Source: an uncultured Aquimonas sp. (GTDB taxonomy: Bacteria > Pseudomonadota > Gammaproteobacteria > Xanthomonadales > Xanthomonadaceae). From it: a DNA stretch of 33,293 nt. The notes beneath the pieces are model-generated. The model searched no databases. It was not told where the DNA came from and saw only the letters and a program-made list of their open reading frames with translations. A program made the position numbers and the translations under genes. Location: contig CAMLOR010000008.1 of assembly GCA_946481615.1 (NCBI GenBank), forward strand, positions 1 to 33,293, in the 5' to 3' direction. This document shows, piece by piece, positions 1 to 8,229 of the stretch (within the stretch, counting starts at the first letter, position 1; every line of letters begins with the position of its first letter).

Positions 1-59
1 CTTGCGACAACCCCTGAAAGGCGCGTAACCGATCGCGAAGTGGCAGCATCCAAGCCGCC
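1..59. other. Upstream flank of the sigma factor gene
   Basis: These 59 bases precede the ECF sigma gene. No clear sigma-70 or ECF-type promoter can be assigned by eye, and no strong Shine-Dalgarno sequence lies before the ATG at 60. The promoter of the operon is probably further upstream, outside the window. Confidence 0.3.
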
Positions 60-632
60 ATGAGCGATTCCGAAGCCCACTGGATCAAGGCCGCCCGGCG
101 CGGGGATCAGCACGCGTTCCGGCGGCTGGTCGAGGCGCACGCCCGGCCGATGCACCGGGTCTGCCAGCGGGTGCTGGGGGATGCCGCGGCCGCCGAGGAT
201 GCGTTGCAGGATGCGTTCCTCGCCGCCTGGCGGGGGCTGGAGAAGTTCGACGGGCGCAGCGCGTTCTCGTCGTGGCTGCATCGCATCGCGGTGAACGCGG
301 CGCTGATGCAGTTGCGGCAGCGCCGGCCCGAAGTCTCGCTCGACGCGCCCGAAGACGAAGACGAAGCGGCGCACGCGCCGATGCTGCCCGACGCGCACGA
401 AGACCCCTTCGAGCACGTCTCCGGCCACCAGTTCGGCCAGCGCCTGTCGGGCGCGCTCGAAACACTGAGCGCCTCCGAGCGCAGCGCCTTCGTGCTGCGC
501 CACTTCGAGCAGTACGCGATGGAAGAAATCGCGCAAAGCCTGGGCAGCAACGTCAATGCCTGCAAGCAATCCGTGTTCCGTGCCGTGCGCAAGCTGCGCG
601 GCGCGCTCACGCCGATGAGGAACGAGTCATGA
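60..632 (+). CDS. ECF-type RNA polymerase sigma factor
   Basis: A 190-residue sigma-70 family protein of the extracytoplasmic-function type, expected to direct core RNA polymerase to a small regulon. Sigma region 2 spans about residues 20-90 (LVEAHARPMHRVCQRVLG, then the acidic DALQDAFLAAW helix and SSWLHRIAVNAAL). Region 4 spans about 130-182 with a helix-turn-helix (RSAFVLRHFEQYAMEEIAQS, then NACKQSVFRAVRKLR). Between them is an acidic linker rich in Asp and Glu. Regions 1 and 3 are absent, as usual for ECF factors. The stop overlaps the next start (ATGA at 629-632), so it is probably translationally coupled to the membrane protein that follows, which sits where an anti-sigma factor is normally found. 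Fold and class are secure; the regulon is unknown. Confidence 0.93.
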   Translation: MSDSEAHWIKAARRGDQHAFRRLVEAHARPMHRVCQRVLGDAAAAEDALQDAFLAAWRGLEKFDGRSAFSSWLHRIAVNAALMQLRQRRPEVSLDAPEDEDEAAHAPMLPDAHEDPFEHVSGHQFGQRLSGALETLSASERSAFVLRHFEQYAMEEIAQSLGSNVNACKQSVFRAVRKLRGALTPMRNES

Positions 633-1396
633 GCCGCACCCTGCAACCCATCAGCGACGAAGACCTGGTGCTCTTCCACTATCGCGACGAACTTCCGCGC
701 GAGCGCATGGACGAGATCGAGGAAGCGCTGTTCTACGACGCCGGCCTGCGCCTGCGCCTGGCCGCACTGCGCGAGACGCTGTCGGCAGCCACCGAAGCCT
801 GGCCGCAGCCCGAAGCCGACACCGGCCTCGAGGCGCGCGTGTGGGAGCGGCTGGCGCCGGCCCTGCCGAAGCGCGTGGCGCCGGCGAAAGCGTCCTGGCT
901 CGACTGGCGCTCGTGGTTCTCCGCTCCGCGCAACTCGCAGGTCGCCTTCGCCTCGATGCTGCTGGCGGCGCTCGGCATCGGCTATCTGCTGGGCCGGCCC
1001 GCGCCGGCGCCGGTCGACGATCCGCTGCTGGCGCAGGACGCCTCGCGCCGCGTGTTGGCGGCCTATCTCGCCGCGCATCTGGAAGACACCGAACGCGCGT
1101 TGCTGGTGGCCAGCAACAGCCCGGACGACGGCGCCGCGGCCAGCGAACTGGCCTCTTCGCTGCTCGACACCAATCGCCTCTACGCGCTCGCCGCCGAACG
1201 CGCCGGCAAGCCCGCGCTGGGACAGTTCCTGCGCGATCTGGAGCCCGTGCTGATCGAACTGGCGAACGAAGAAGGTTCGATCGATCCCGCGCTCGGCGAG
1301 GAGATCCGCAACCGCGACCTCACCTTCAAGACGCGTGCGGCGGCAGCGCTGGCACGCAACGACGCAGCAAAGCCTTCGACGCTGCAATCCCTTTGA
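629..1396 (+). CDS. Single-pass membrane protein, putative anti-sigma factor
   Basis: A 255-residue protein with an N-terminal cytoplasmic-looking part (1-100), one hydrophobic segment at about 104-122 (VAFASMLLAALGIGYLLG) and a C-terminal periplasmic-looking helical part rich in Ala and Leu. It overlaps the sigma gene by ATGA, the usual arrangement for an ECF sigma and its membrane anti-sigma. The N-terminal part (EDLVLFHYRDELPRERMDEI) resembles the start of anti-sigma domains, but the zinc-binding HxxxCxxC signature is missing; the protein has no cysteine. The start at 629 was chosen over upstream in-frame starts because those lie inside the sigma gene. The role is inferred from position and topology. 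An alternative is an unrelated envelope protein of the same operon. Confidence 0.7.
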   Translation: MSRTLQPISDEDLVLFHYRDELPRERMDEIEEALFYDAGLRLRLAALRETLSAATEAWPQPEADTGLEARVWERLAPALPKRVAPAKASWLDWRSWFSAPRNSQVAFASMLLAALGIGYLLGRPAPAPVDDPLLAQDASRRVLAAYLAAHLEDTERALLVASNSPDDGAAASELASSLLDTNRLYALAAERAGKPALGQFLRDLEPVLIELANEEGSIDPALGEEIRNRDLTFKTRAAAALARNDAAKPSTLQSL

Positions 1397-1425
1397 GCCG
1401 GCAGACACTGCCAAGGAGTGACACC

Positions 1426-2646
1426 GTGAACATCCGCATCAAACTGCTGGCCGCCGCGCTGGCGCTGAGCTTCAACGCGATGGCCGCGCCGCAGGCCCAG
1501 GAAGGCGCGCCGCAGGCCGAATCCTCGAAGACGCTGTACTGGCAGGGCCACGAAGCCCTCGGCCAGAACGATTGGGCCGGCGCGCTGGAGCGTTTCCGCC
1601 AGCTCGAGACCGAACTTGCGCGCAGCAAGAGCGAACCGGCCGATGCCGCGATCTACTGGCAGGCCTACGCATTGGCGCAGGCGCGCCGCAACCGCGAGGC
1701 CGACGCCGAGATCGATCGCTTGCGCAAAGCCTATCCGCAGAGCAAGTGGATCGACGACGCCGAGGCGCTGCGCATCGCCGGCAAGCCGGCCGACGGCGGC
1801 AAGCGCCGCGAGCGCGATCCGCGCGAGGAAGACGCGCTGATGGCGCTCGACGCCCTGCTCGCGGGCGGCAACCAGAAGGCGGTGCCGACGCTGCAGAAGG
1901 TGATGGCCGGCAACCACACCGACCGCGTGAAGAGCCGCGCGCTGTTCGTGCTCACGCAGATCGACCAGGCCGCGGCCGACCAGGCGCTCGACACCATCAT
2001 CCGCGGCAACGGCTCCGCGCGCCTGAAGGCCGAGGCCATCCGCATGATCGCGGCCGGCGGCAACAACGCTTCGCTCGATCGCCTGGTGCCGATGTACCGC
2101 AATACGCAGGACGAAGGCGTGAAGCGCGGCGTGCTCGATGCCTTCCTGATCGGCGATCGCGGCGATCTGATCCTGCAGGTGCTGCAGACCGAAACCGGAG
2201 CGGATGAGCGCCGCCGCATCATCGAGAAGCTCGGGCCGATGGGCGAGGTGGAGGAACTCACGCGCCTGTACGGCACGCTCACCGACAAGCGCGAGCGCCG
2301 CGCCGCGCTGCAGGGCCTGGGCGTCGCGGGATCCTCGCCGTCGCTGGTGCAGGTGGCGCGCACCGAGAAGGATCCCGAACTGCGCGCCGAGGCGATCCGC
2401 GCCATCGGCATCACCGGCGGCCGCGGCGTGGGCGAGGACCTGCTCTCGTTCTACGCGCCGGGCGAACCGGAGGATGTGCGCGAGGCGGTGATCCAGGCCC
2501 TGATGATCGCGGGCGCGACCGACAAGCTTGTCGATCTGTATCGCAAGGAAACCGATCCGAACCTGCGCCGCCAGCTGCTCACGCAGATCACCGCCAGCGA
2601 TCCGGACGCCGCGCTGGAACTCATCGACCAGGCGCTGGACCGCTGA
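1426..2646 (+). CDS. Exported HEAT-repeat protein with N-terminal TPR-like helices
   Basis: A 406-residue protein starting at GTG 1426, with AAGGAG at 1413-1418 seven bases before it. The first 20 residues form a Sec-type signal peptide (hydrophobic LLAAALALSF, then NAMA/AP), so the protein is probably periplasmic. Residues about 33-110 look like one or two TPR-type helix pairs (YWQGHEALGQNDWAGALERF; YWQAYALAQARRNREADAEI). From about 140 to the end come successive HEAT/armadillo-like helical repeats (SRALFVLTQIDQ, KRGVLDAFLIGD, REAVIQALMIAG), a scaffold for protein binding. It follows the anti-sigma candidate by 29 bases and precedes a second HEAT protein by 10, so all four genes look like one operon. 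No catalytic motif is visible. It may sense or scaffold an envelope signal for the sigma system; that is inference. Confidence 0.85.
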   Translation: MNIRIKLLAAALALSFNAMAAPQAQEGAPQAESSKTLYWQGHEALGQNDWAGALERFRQLETELARSKSEPADAAIYWQAYALAQARRNREADAEIDRLRKAYPQSKWIDDAEALRIAGKPADGGKRRERDPREEDALMALDALLAGGNQKAVPTLQKVMAGNHTDRVKSRALFVLTQIDQAAADQALDTIIRGNGSARLKAEAIRMIAAGGNNASLDRLVPMYRNTQDEGVKRGVLDAFLIGDRGDLILQVLQTETGADERRRIIEKLGPMGEVEELTRLYGTLTDKRERRAALQGLGVAGSSPSLVQVARTEKDPELRAEAIRAIGITGGRGVGEDLLSFYAPGEPEDVREAVIQALMIAGATDKLVDLYRKETDPNLRRQLLTQITASDPDAALELIDQALDR

Positions 2647-2656
2647 GGAGAACGCC

Positions 2657-3643
2657 ATGAACCGTGCCTTCCTGCTGCTCGCGCTGCTGCTGCCCGCGTT
2701 CGCCGGTGCGCAATCGCTGGATGCGAGACTGAAATCGCTCTCGCCCGGCCAATGGCTGAGCTACGACGTGCCCATGCAGCCCGGCCTGCGCACGCCGTGC
2801 TGCTTCGATTGGGACGGCCGCAAATCGGCGCGTCCCGGCGTGTGCAAGCTCGGCGAGCGCGACTGGAATTCCGGTCACTCCGATGACGATCCGATCGCAC
2901 CCGCCGGCAGCACGCTGCGCGTCCTGGTGCGGCGCGATGCGCAAGGCATCGATCGCCTGCGCGCGATCGGCTCCTCCTGCCCGCTCGACACCACGGGCGC
3001 CACGGTGGTCGAAGCCGGCGGCGTGCCGGTGCCGGCCAGCCTCGATTTCCTCACCGCGGCCATGGCGAGCGGCGAAAGCAAGCGCAGCGAAGCCCTCATG
3101 GCCATCGCCTACCACGCCGGCGAACCGGCGGACCGCCGCCTCGCGCAATTCGCGCACAGCGACGACCGCCGCGAACGCCGCGACGCGGCGTTCTGGCTGG
3201 CCAACGCGCGCGGCGAGTTCGGCTACCGCACGGTGCGCGAACTGCTCGACACCGACGCCGGCCAGGACGAGCGCAACCAGCTCGTGTTCGCGCTAAGCAT
3301 CAGCCCGGTGCCCGCCGCCCGCGACGACCTGCGCCGCCTGGCGCGCGAACACCGCGATGAACAGGTGCGCGGCGAAGCCCTGTTCTGGCTGGCCCAGGAC
3401 GACGACGCCCAGGCCGAACCCATGATCAAGGCCGCGCTGGACGACCCTTCGCATCACGTCCGCAAAAAGGCGGTTTTCGCACTTTCGCAACTGCCCGCCG
3501 AACGCGCGGTGCCGGCCCTGCGCGAACTGGTCGAACACGGCGCCAACCGCGAAGTGCGCAAGGAAGCCCTGTTCTGGCTGGCGCAAGTGGACGACGACGC
3601 GGTGCTGCCGGTGTTCGACGAGTTGCTCGGCGAGTCGAAATAG
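2657..3643 (+). CDS. Exported HEAT-repeat protein
   Basis: A 328-residue protein with GAGGAG at 2645-2650 before ATG 2657. The signal peptide covers residues 1-18 (FLLLALLLPAFAGA). The mature N-terminal half (20-160) is not a family I recognise; it holds a cysteine cluster (Cys48, Cys49, Cys63 and one further Cys in SSCPLD), suggesting disulfides in the periplasm. The C-terminal half, from about 165, carries HEAT repeats with a recurring EALFWLAQ pattern (RRDAAFWLANARG, RGEALFWLAQDDD, RKKAVFALSQLP, RKEALFWLAQVDD). It is the last gene of the sigma factor operon. The repeat class is clear; the function and partner are not. The two HEAT proteins may pair with one another or with the membrane protein upstream. 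Confidence 0.83.
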   Translation: MNRAFLLLALLLPAFAGAQSLDARLKSLSPGQWLSYDVPMQPGLRTPCCFDWDGRKSARPGVCKLGERDWNSGHSDDDPIAPAGSTLRVLVRRDAQGIDRLRAIGSSCPLDTTGATVVEAGGVPVPASLDFLTAAMASGESKRSEALMAIAYHAGEPADRRLAQFAHSDDRRERRDAAFWLANARGEFGYRTVRELLDTDAGQDERNQLVFALSISPVPAARDDLRRLAREHRDEQVRGEALFWLAQDDDAQAEPMIKAALDDPSHHVRKKAVFALSQLPAERAVPALRELVEHGANREVRKEALFWLAQVDDDAVLPVFDELLGESK

Positions 3644-3783
3644 CGGCACACGCCTCACGCTTCGTCGCAGCGGCATCCCCGTTCGCCGCAGCGCCGAAAC
3701 CCTAGTGACTTCCGGCGCATCTGGATCACGGTGGCGCGGCGCACAGTGCGCGCGCCACCGCCACGACCGAGGAACGGATCGCC
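3644..3783. other. 140-base intergenic region before the RND operon
   Basis: A non-coding gap between the HEAT operon and the efflux operon. It holds a near-perfect palindrome at 3730-3759 (listed separately) and GAGGA at 3769-3773 before the ATG at 3784. I see no convincing -35/-10 pair and no T-tract terminator for the upstream operon. Confidence 0.5.
3730..3759. promoter_or_regulatory. Near-perfect 30-base palindrome upstream of the RND permease
   Basis: The left arm begins GGTGGCGCG at 3730-3738, one G (3739) is bulged, and CGCAC (3740-3744) faces GTGCG (3746-3750) around a central A at 3745. CGCGCCACC at 3751-3759 closes the outer arm. That gives 14 complementary pairs with a single bulge. 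It ends 24 bases before the permease start. It could be a repressor operator, as is common for efflux operons, or an RNA hairpin in the leader. There is no U-tract, so a simple terminator is less likely. Confidence 0.55.
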
Positions 3784-6700
3784 ATGAGGCTCATCGACGG
3801 AGCATTGAAGAACCCGGCTGCGGTCGTGGTGGGCGTGGCGCTGGTCTGCCTGTTCGGACTGATGAGCCTGCAGGGCTTGCCGTTGCAGTTGTTCCCGGAC
3901 ATCGAGCGCCCGCAGATGTCGATCCAGACCGGCTGGCGCGCGGCGTCGCCGCAGGAGATGGAATCGGAAATCCTCGAGCCGATGGAGAACGTGCTGCAGG
4001 GCCTGCCGGGCCTGGAGCAGATGGACGGCAACGCCGGCCAGGGCAACAGCTTCGTCAATCTCACCTTCGCCGTCGGCACCGACATGCGCGCGATGCTGGT
4101 GGAGGTGATCGGCCGCCTCAACCGCATGCCGCAGCTGCCGCCGGACGTGAATCCGCCGGTCGTGCAGTTGAACGGGCAGGAAGCCAACCAGACGCTGTCG
4201 TGGTTCTTCGTGCAGCAGCTGCCCGGCACGCAGGGCAACATCGAGGATTTCAACCGCTTCGTGCAGGATCGCGTCGTGCCGCGCATCGAAGCCGTGCCCG
4301 GCGTGGCGGGCGTGCAGGTCAACGGCGGGCCGCCGGAAGAACTGCTGATCTCCATCGATCTGGCCAAGGCGGCGTCGTTCGGCGTGACGCTGCCGCAGGT
4401 GGCGCAGCAGGCGGCGCGCGCCACCGATGTCTCCGGCGGCTTCTTCGAATCGGGCCGCCGCCAATACACGCTGCGCTTCGCGGGACGTTACGCGCCCGAC
4501 GATCTGGGCCAGCTCATCCTGGCCTGGCGCGACGGCCGTCCCGTGCGGCTTTCCGATGTCGCGACGGTGGAAGTGAAGCGCCCGGAAAAGCAGTTCTACG
4601 CCTACCAGAACGGCAATCCGGCCATCGGCCTGCGCATCGACCGCGAGACCGGCGCCAACGTGCTGGCGACGCTGACCGAAGCGAAGGCCGTCATCGCCGA
4701 ACTGCGTGAAGGCGTGCTCAAGGAGCATGGCCTGGGCATCGAGCAGAGCTTCGACAGTTCGCTGTTCATCAACCGCGCCATCAATCTGCTTTCGGGCAAT
4801 CTGTTCGCGGGCGTGCTGCTGGCGGTGGGCTGCCTGTGGTGGTTCCTGCGCGATCGCCGCGCCACGCTGCTGATCGCGAGCGCCATTCCCATTTCGCTGC
4901 TCGCCACCTTCATCGTGCTCGATCTTTCGGGCCGCAGCCTAAACGTGATTTCGCTCGCGGGCCTGGCCTTCGCGGTGGGCATGGTGATGGATGCCGCCGT
5001 CGTCGTCGCCGAAAACATCGTGCGGCTGCGCGAAGCAGGAAAGGTGCCGGACGAAGCGGCGAGCACGGGCGCGAAACAGGTGGCCGGCGCGCTGATCGCT
5101 TCCACGCTCACGACGATCGCCGTCTTCGTGCCCGTGATCTTCATGGACGATGTCGAGGGCCAGCTGTTCGCCGATCTCGCGCTCACGATCTCGATCGCGG
5201 TGGCGATCTCCATGCTGATCGCGGTGACGGTGTTGCCGGCCGCCGCCAAGAACTGGCTCAAGGCCAAGCGCCTGGCTTCGATGAGCGAGCAGGGCTATCC
5301 GCGCGTGACGGCGATGATCATGCGCTGGACCGATTCGCGTCCGAAGCAGTTGGGCTGGATCGCGGGCCTCGTGCTGCTGCCTTGCGCGCTGGCCTGGTTC
5401 CTCGTGCCGCGACTCGACTACCTGCCCCCGGTGAAGCGCGCCGCCATCGACGCCTTCTTCTCCTTCCCGCCGGGCATGAGCCCCACCATCGTCGACCGCG
5501 AGATCGCGCAGCCCATCCTGGAGCGCATGAAGCCGTACATGGACGGCACCAAGGAACCGCAACTCAAGAACTGGTACATCCTGTTGTGGCCGGGCGGCGG
5601 CACCATCGGTGCGCGCGTCGTCGACGAAGACCGCATCGGCGATCTGGAACGCATCGTGCGCGACGAAATCGTCGTCGGCTTCCCCGACACCCGCGCCTTC
5701 GCCACCGAAGGCGAGTTGTTCGGCGGCTTCGGCGGCTCGGCGCGCGCGATCCAGATCCATCTGCAATCGGGCGATACGGAAGCATTGAACTCCGGCGCCG
5801 AAGCCGGCCGCCGCCTGCTCGAGGAGAAATTCCCGGGCGCGAACGTGCAGGCCTTCCCGAGCGCGGACGCCGCCGAACCCGAACTGCGCCTCACCGCCAA
5901 GGATCGGCGCCTCGCCGAAGTGGGCTGGAACCGTCCGGACGTGGGCACCGTGGTGCGCACGGTGGGCGACGGCATGTGGCTGGGCGAATATTTCGACGGC
6001 GACGAACGCCTGCCCATCATCATGCGCGCCGAAGGCTGGAGCACGCCGGAGGAACTGGCGACGATGCCGGTGGCGACGCCGCAGGGCGGCGTGCTGCCGC
6101 TGGGCGAACTGGTCGGCATCGAGACCACGCTCGCGCCTTCGCAACTGCGCCGCGTCGACCGCCGCCGCACCGTCACGCTCACCGTCGATCCGCCGGCCGC
6201 GATGTCGCTGGACGAGGCCATCGAGATCGTCGAGAACCAGGTCGTGCCCGCGCTGCGCCAGTCGCTGCCCGGCGATGCCGGCGTGCGCGTGTCCGGTAGT
6301 GCCGATCAACTTCAGCAGGTCGTCGGCGGCATGCGCGTCAACTTCCTGATGGCGTTGATGGTGCTGTTCATGCTGATGGCGGCGATGTTCAAGTCGCTCA
6401 GGGACAGCGCCTTCGTGATGATGGCCTTGCCGATGGCGGTGTTCGGCGGCGTGCTGGGCCTGCGTGCGCTGGGACTGTTCACGCCGCAATCGCTCGATCT
6501 GCTCTCGATGATCGGCTTCGTGATGCTGCTGGGCATGGTGATCAACAACGCCATCCTGCTGATTGCGCAGACGCGCCAGGGCGAGGCCGAGGGGCTCGAT
6601 CTCGCGCGCGCCGTCGAACAGGCGCTCAACCAGCGCATGCGGCCGATCCTGATCGGCGCGCTCACCGGCGTCGTCGGCGCGTTGCCGATGGCGATCAGCC

Positions 6701-6876
6701 CCGGCCCGGGCGCCGTGATCTATCGCGGCATCGCGGCCGTGACCGTCGGCGGCGTCGGCCTGTCGCTGGTGTTCACGCTGGTGCTGATGCCCGCGCTGCT
6801 GCGCCTGCAACTTCGCCGCGAAAAGGCGGCGGCGCCGATGGCCGTCACCGAGCGCGTGCTCAAGCCTGCCGCCTGA
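3784..6876 (+). CDS. RND-family efflux permease (AcrB/MdtB-like)
   Basis: A 1030-residue inner-membrane proton-driven transporter with the full RND plan: TM1 at about 11-29 (AAVVVGVALVCLFGLMSL), a first large periplasmic loop, a TM2-6 block from about 335, a second loop from about 560, and TM8-12 near the C-terminus. The TM4 proton-relay region is GMVMDAAVVVAENIVR; Asp403 matches AcrB Asp407, while the second Asp (AcrB 408) is Ala. In TM10 the sequence is VINNAILLIAQ, so AcrB Lys940 is replaced by Asn921, a variant also seen in other RND subgroups. The adaptor gene follows after 29 bases. The order permease-then-adaptor is the reverse of acrAB and no TolC-type gene is nearby. The substrate cannot be read from sequence; the length favours the hydrophobe/amphiphile efflux type over metal efflux, though this is not certain. 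Confidence 0.95.
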   Translation: MRLIDGALKNPAAVVVGVALVCLFGLMSLQGLPLQLFPDIERPQMSIQTGWRAASPQEMESEILEPMENVLQGLPGLEQMDGNAGQGNSFVNLTFAVGTDMRAMLVEVIGRLNRMPQLPPDVNPPVVQLNGQEANQTLSWFFVQQLPGTQGNIEDFNRFVQDRVVPRIEAVPGVAGVQVNGGPPEELLISIDLAKAASFGVTLPQVAQQAARATDVSGGFFESGRRQYTLRFAGRYAPDDLGQLILAWRDGRPVRLSDVATVEVKRPEKQFYAYQNGNPAIGLRIDRETGANVLATLTEAKAVIAELREGVLKEHGLGIEQSFDSSLFINRAINLLSGNLFAGVLLAVGCLWWFLRDRRATLLIASAIPISLLATFIVLDLSGRSLNVISLAGLAFAVGMVMDAAVVVAENIVRLREAGKVPDEAASTGAKQVAGALIASTLTTIAVFVPVIFMDDVEGQLFADLALTISIAVAISMLIAVTVLPAAAKNWLKAKRLASMSEQGYPRVTAMIMRWTDSRPKQLGWIAGLVLLPCALAWFLVPRLDYLPPVKRAAIDAFFSFPPGMSPTIVDREIAQPILERMKPYMDGTKEPQLKNWYILLWPGGGTIGARVVDEDRIGDLERIVRDEIVVGFPDTRAFATEGELFGGFGGSARAIQIHLQSGDTEALNSGAEAGRRLLEEKFPGANVQAFPSADAAEPELRLTAKDRRLAEVGWNRPDVGTVVRTVGDGMWLGEYFDGDERLPIIMRAEGWSTPEELATMPVATPQGGVLPLGELVGIETTLAPSQLRRVDRRRTVTLTVDPPAAMSLDEAIEIVENQVVPALRQSLPGDAGVRVSGSADQLQQVVGGMRVNFLMALMVLFMLMAAMFKSLRDSAFVMMALPMAVFGGVLGLRALGLFTPQSLDLLSMIGFVMLLGMVINNAILLIAQTRQGEAEGLDLARAVEQALNQRMRPILIGALTGVVGALPMAISPGPGAVIYRGIAAVTVGGVGLSLVFTLVLMPALLRLQLRREKAAAPMAVTERVLKPAA

Positions 6877-6905
6877 CGAATCAATCAAGGATCGAGGACA
6901 AGACC

Positions 6906-8033
6906 ATGAAGGCACCGACCCGTTTGCTGACCCTCGCGGTGTGCGCCGCGCTGGCCGTGGCCGCCGCCGGGGCGTTCGCGCCCAGCGCCGTGGCGCAGGA
7001 CGAAGCGCCGGCGTCGCAGGGCCCGCCGCCCGCGCCGGTGACCATCGCGAGCGCGCAGGCCGCGCAGTTCGCGCCGCTGCTGTGGGCGCCGGGTTCGGTG
7101 GTGTCGCGCGAGGACGCGAAGGTGGCGAGCGAGCAGGACGGCCGCGTCACGCAGGTGGCCGAGGTGGGCACGGTGGTGAAGCAGGGCGATGCGCTGGCCC
7201 GCCTCGACGACGCGCTGCTGCGCCTGCAGGAACGGCAGAACCAGAGCGACATCGACCGCATCCAGGCCCAGCTCGACTACGCCAGGCAGCAGGAAGAACG
7301 CCTGTCGGCGCTGATGAAGAAGAACAGCATCGCCGGCTCCCAGCACGACGAAGCGCGCTCGCAGCGCCGCGTGCTCGAACAGGAACTGCAGCGTGCGCGC
7401 GTGGCGCTCGACCAGACCCGCCATCGACTGCGCAACTCCACGGTGCGCGCGCCGTTCGAAGGCATGGTGGCCGAACGCTTCATCCAGGCCGGCGAGTACC
7501 TCGGCACGGGCGCGCAGGTGGTGCGCCTGGTCAACACGCGCGATCTCGAAGTGAAGGCGCAGGCGCCGGTGAGCCTGGCCGCGCGCCTGAAGCCCGGCAT
7601 GCGCGTGAGCCTGCGCGAAGGCGAGAACGCCGAGGTCGCGCAGGTGGTGCGCGCGGTGGTGCCCGTGGGCGACGAAAGCTCGCGCCAGTTCGAACTGCGC
7701 ATCGCCCTCGACGAGGCGCGCTGGCCGATCGGTTCCGCACTGCAGGTCGGCCTGCCGAGCGCCGAGCCGCGCGAAGTGGTCGCCGTGCCGCGCGATGCGC
7801 TGGTGCTGCGTGCTTCGGAAACCTTCGTCGTGAAGGTGGCCGACGACGACACCACGCAGCGCGTGTCGGTGAAGACCGGCGGCGCGCAAGGCGAACTCGT
7901 CGAGGTGATCGGTGACGTGCATGCGGGCGATCGTCTCGTGGTGCGCGGCGGCGAGCGCCTGATCCCGGGTCAGAAGGTGAAGAGCGACGGTGCGGCCGCG
8001 GAACCGCCGGCCCTTGCTGCTGGCGACGATTGA
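6906..8033 (+). CDS. RND efflux periplasmic adaptor (membrane fusion protein)
   Basis: A 375-residue adaptor expected to bridge the upstream RND permease and an outer-membrane channel. The signal peptide covers about residues 1-30 (LLTLAVCAALAVAAAGAF to AVA/Q). A first lipoyl half-motif follows (GRVTQVAEVGTVVKQGDALARLDD), then a coiled-coil hairpin at about 105-175 rich in Gln, Glu and Arg, the second lipoyl half (STVRAPFEGMVAERFIQAGE), a beta-barrel part (LEVKAQAPVSLAARLKPGM) and a membrane-proximal end (GDVHAGDRLVVRGGERLIPGQ). There is no lipobox, so it is soluble or anchored by an uncleaved signal rather than a lipoprotein. It starts 29 bases after the permease stop, with AAGGA and GAGGA before the ATG, in the same operon. 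Confidence 0.93.
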   Translation: MKAPTRLLTLAVCAALAVAAAGAFAPSAVAQDEAPASQGPPPAPVTIASAQAAQFAPLLWAPGSVVSREDAKVASEQDGRVTQVAEVGTVVKQGDALARLDDALLRLQERQNQSDIDRIQAQLDYARQQEERLSALMKKNSIAGSQHDEARSQRRVLEQELQRARVALDQTRHRLRNSTVRAPFEGMVAERFIQAGEYLGTGAQVVRLVNTRDLEVKAQAPVSLAARLKPGMRVSLREGENAEVAQVVRAVVPVGDESSRQFELRIALDEARWPIGSALQVGLPSAEPREVVAVPRDALVLRASETFVVKVADDDTTQRVSVKTGGAQGELVEVIGDVHAGDRLVVRGGERLIPGQKVKSDGAAAEPPALAAGDD

Positions 8034-8101
8034 GATCCATCGCGCGATTCATGGATCCTTCGTGTCGATCCGAAGCGCGCGAATAAAAAATTCCACCGCG
8101 C

Positions 8102-8124
8102 CGACTGCGTAAGACTTACAGTCG
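8102..8124. promoter_or_regulatory. Dyad symmetry, possible operator
   Basis: GTAAGACTTAC at 8109-8119 is a perfect inverted repeat around a central A. It is extended by CGACT at 8102-8106 facing AGTCG at 8120-8124, with two unpaired bases on the left. Next to it, CCCC at 8127-8130 can pair with GGGG at 8138-8141. Its position about 260-280 bases before the RHS start suits an operator or an upstream regulatory site. The protein that would bind it is unknown. Confidence 0.35.
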
Positions 8125-8199
8125 TCCCCCCGTTCGTGGGGCTTCCCGTCGTGCGAAGCCCGCGCGTTGCGAAGCTCTTCGGCGTCGATGCAAAAAAAC

Positions 8200-8229
8200 G
8201 TGACGCATCGCGTTCGTGCATGACAGAAT
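8200..8229 (+). promoter_or_regulatory. Weak sigma-70-type promoter candidate for the RHS gene
   Basis: GTGACG at 8200-8205 matches TTGACA at four of six positions and CAGAAT at 8224-8229 matches TATAAT at four of six, with an 18-base spacer. It lies about 155 bases before the ATG at 8384. Chance matches of this quality are common, so this is tentative. Confidence 0.22.

Noticed and set aside
4939..6915. Minus-strand open frame opposite the RND permease
   Set aside because: His/Arg/Gln-rich shadow translation; the plus strand is an unmistakable RND transporter.
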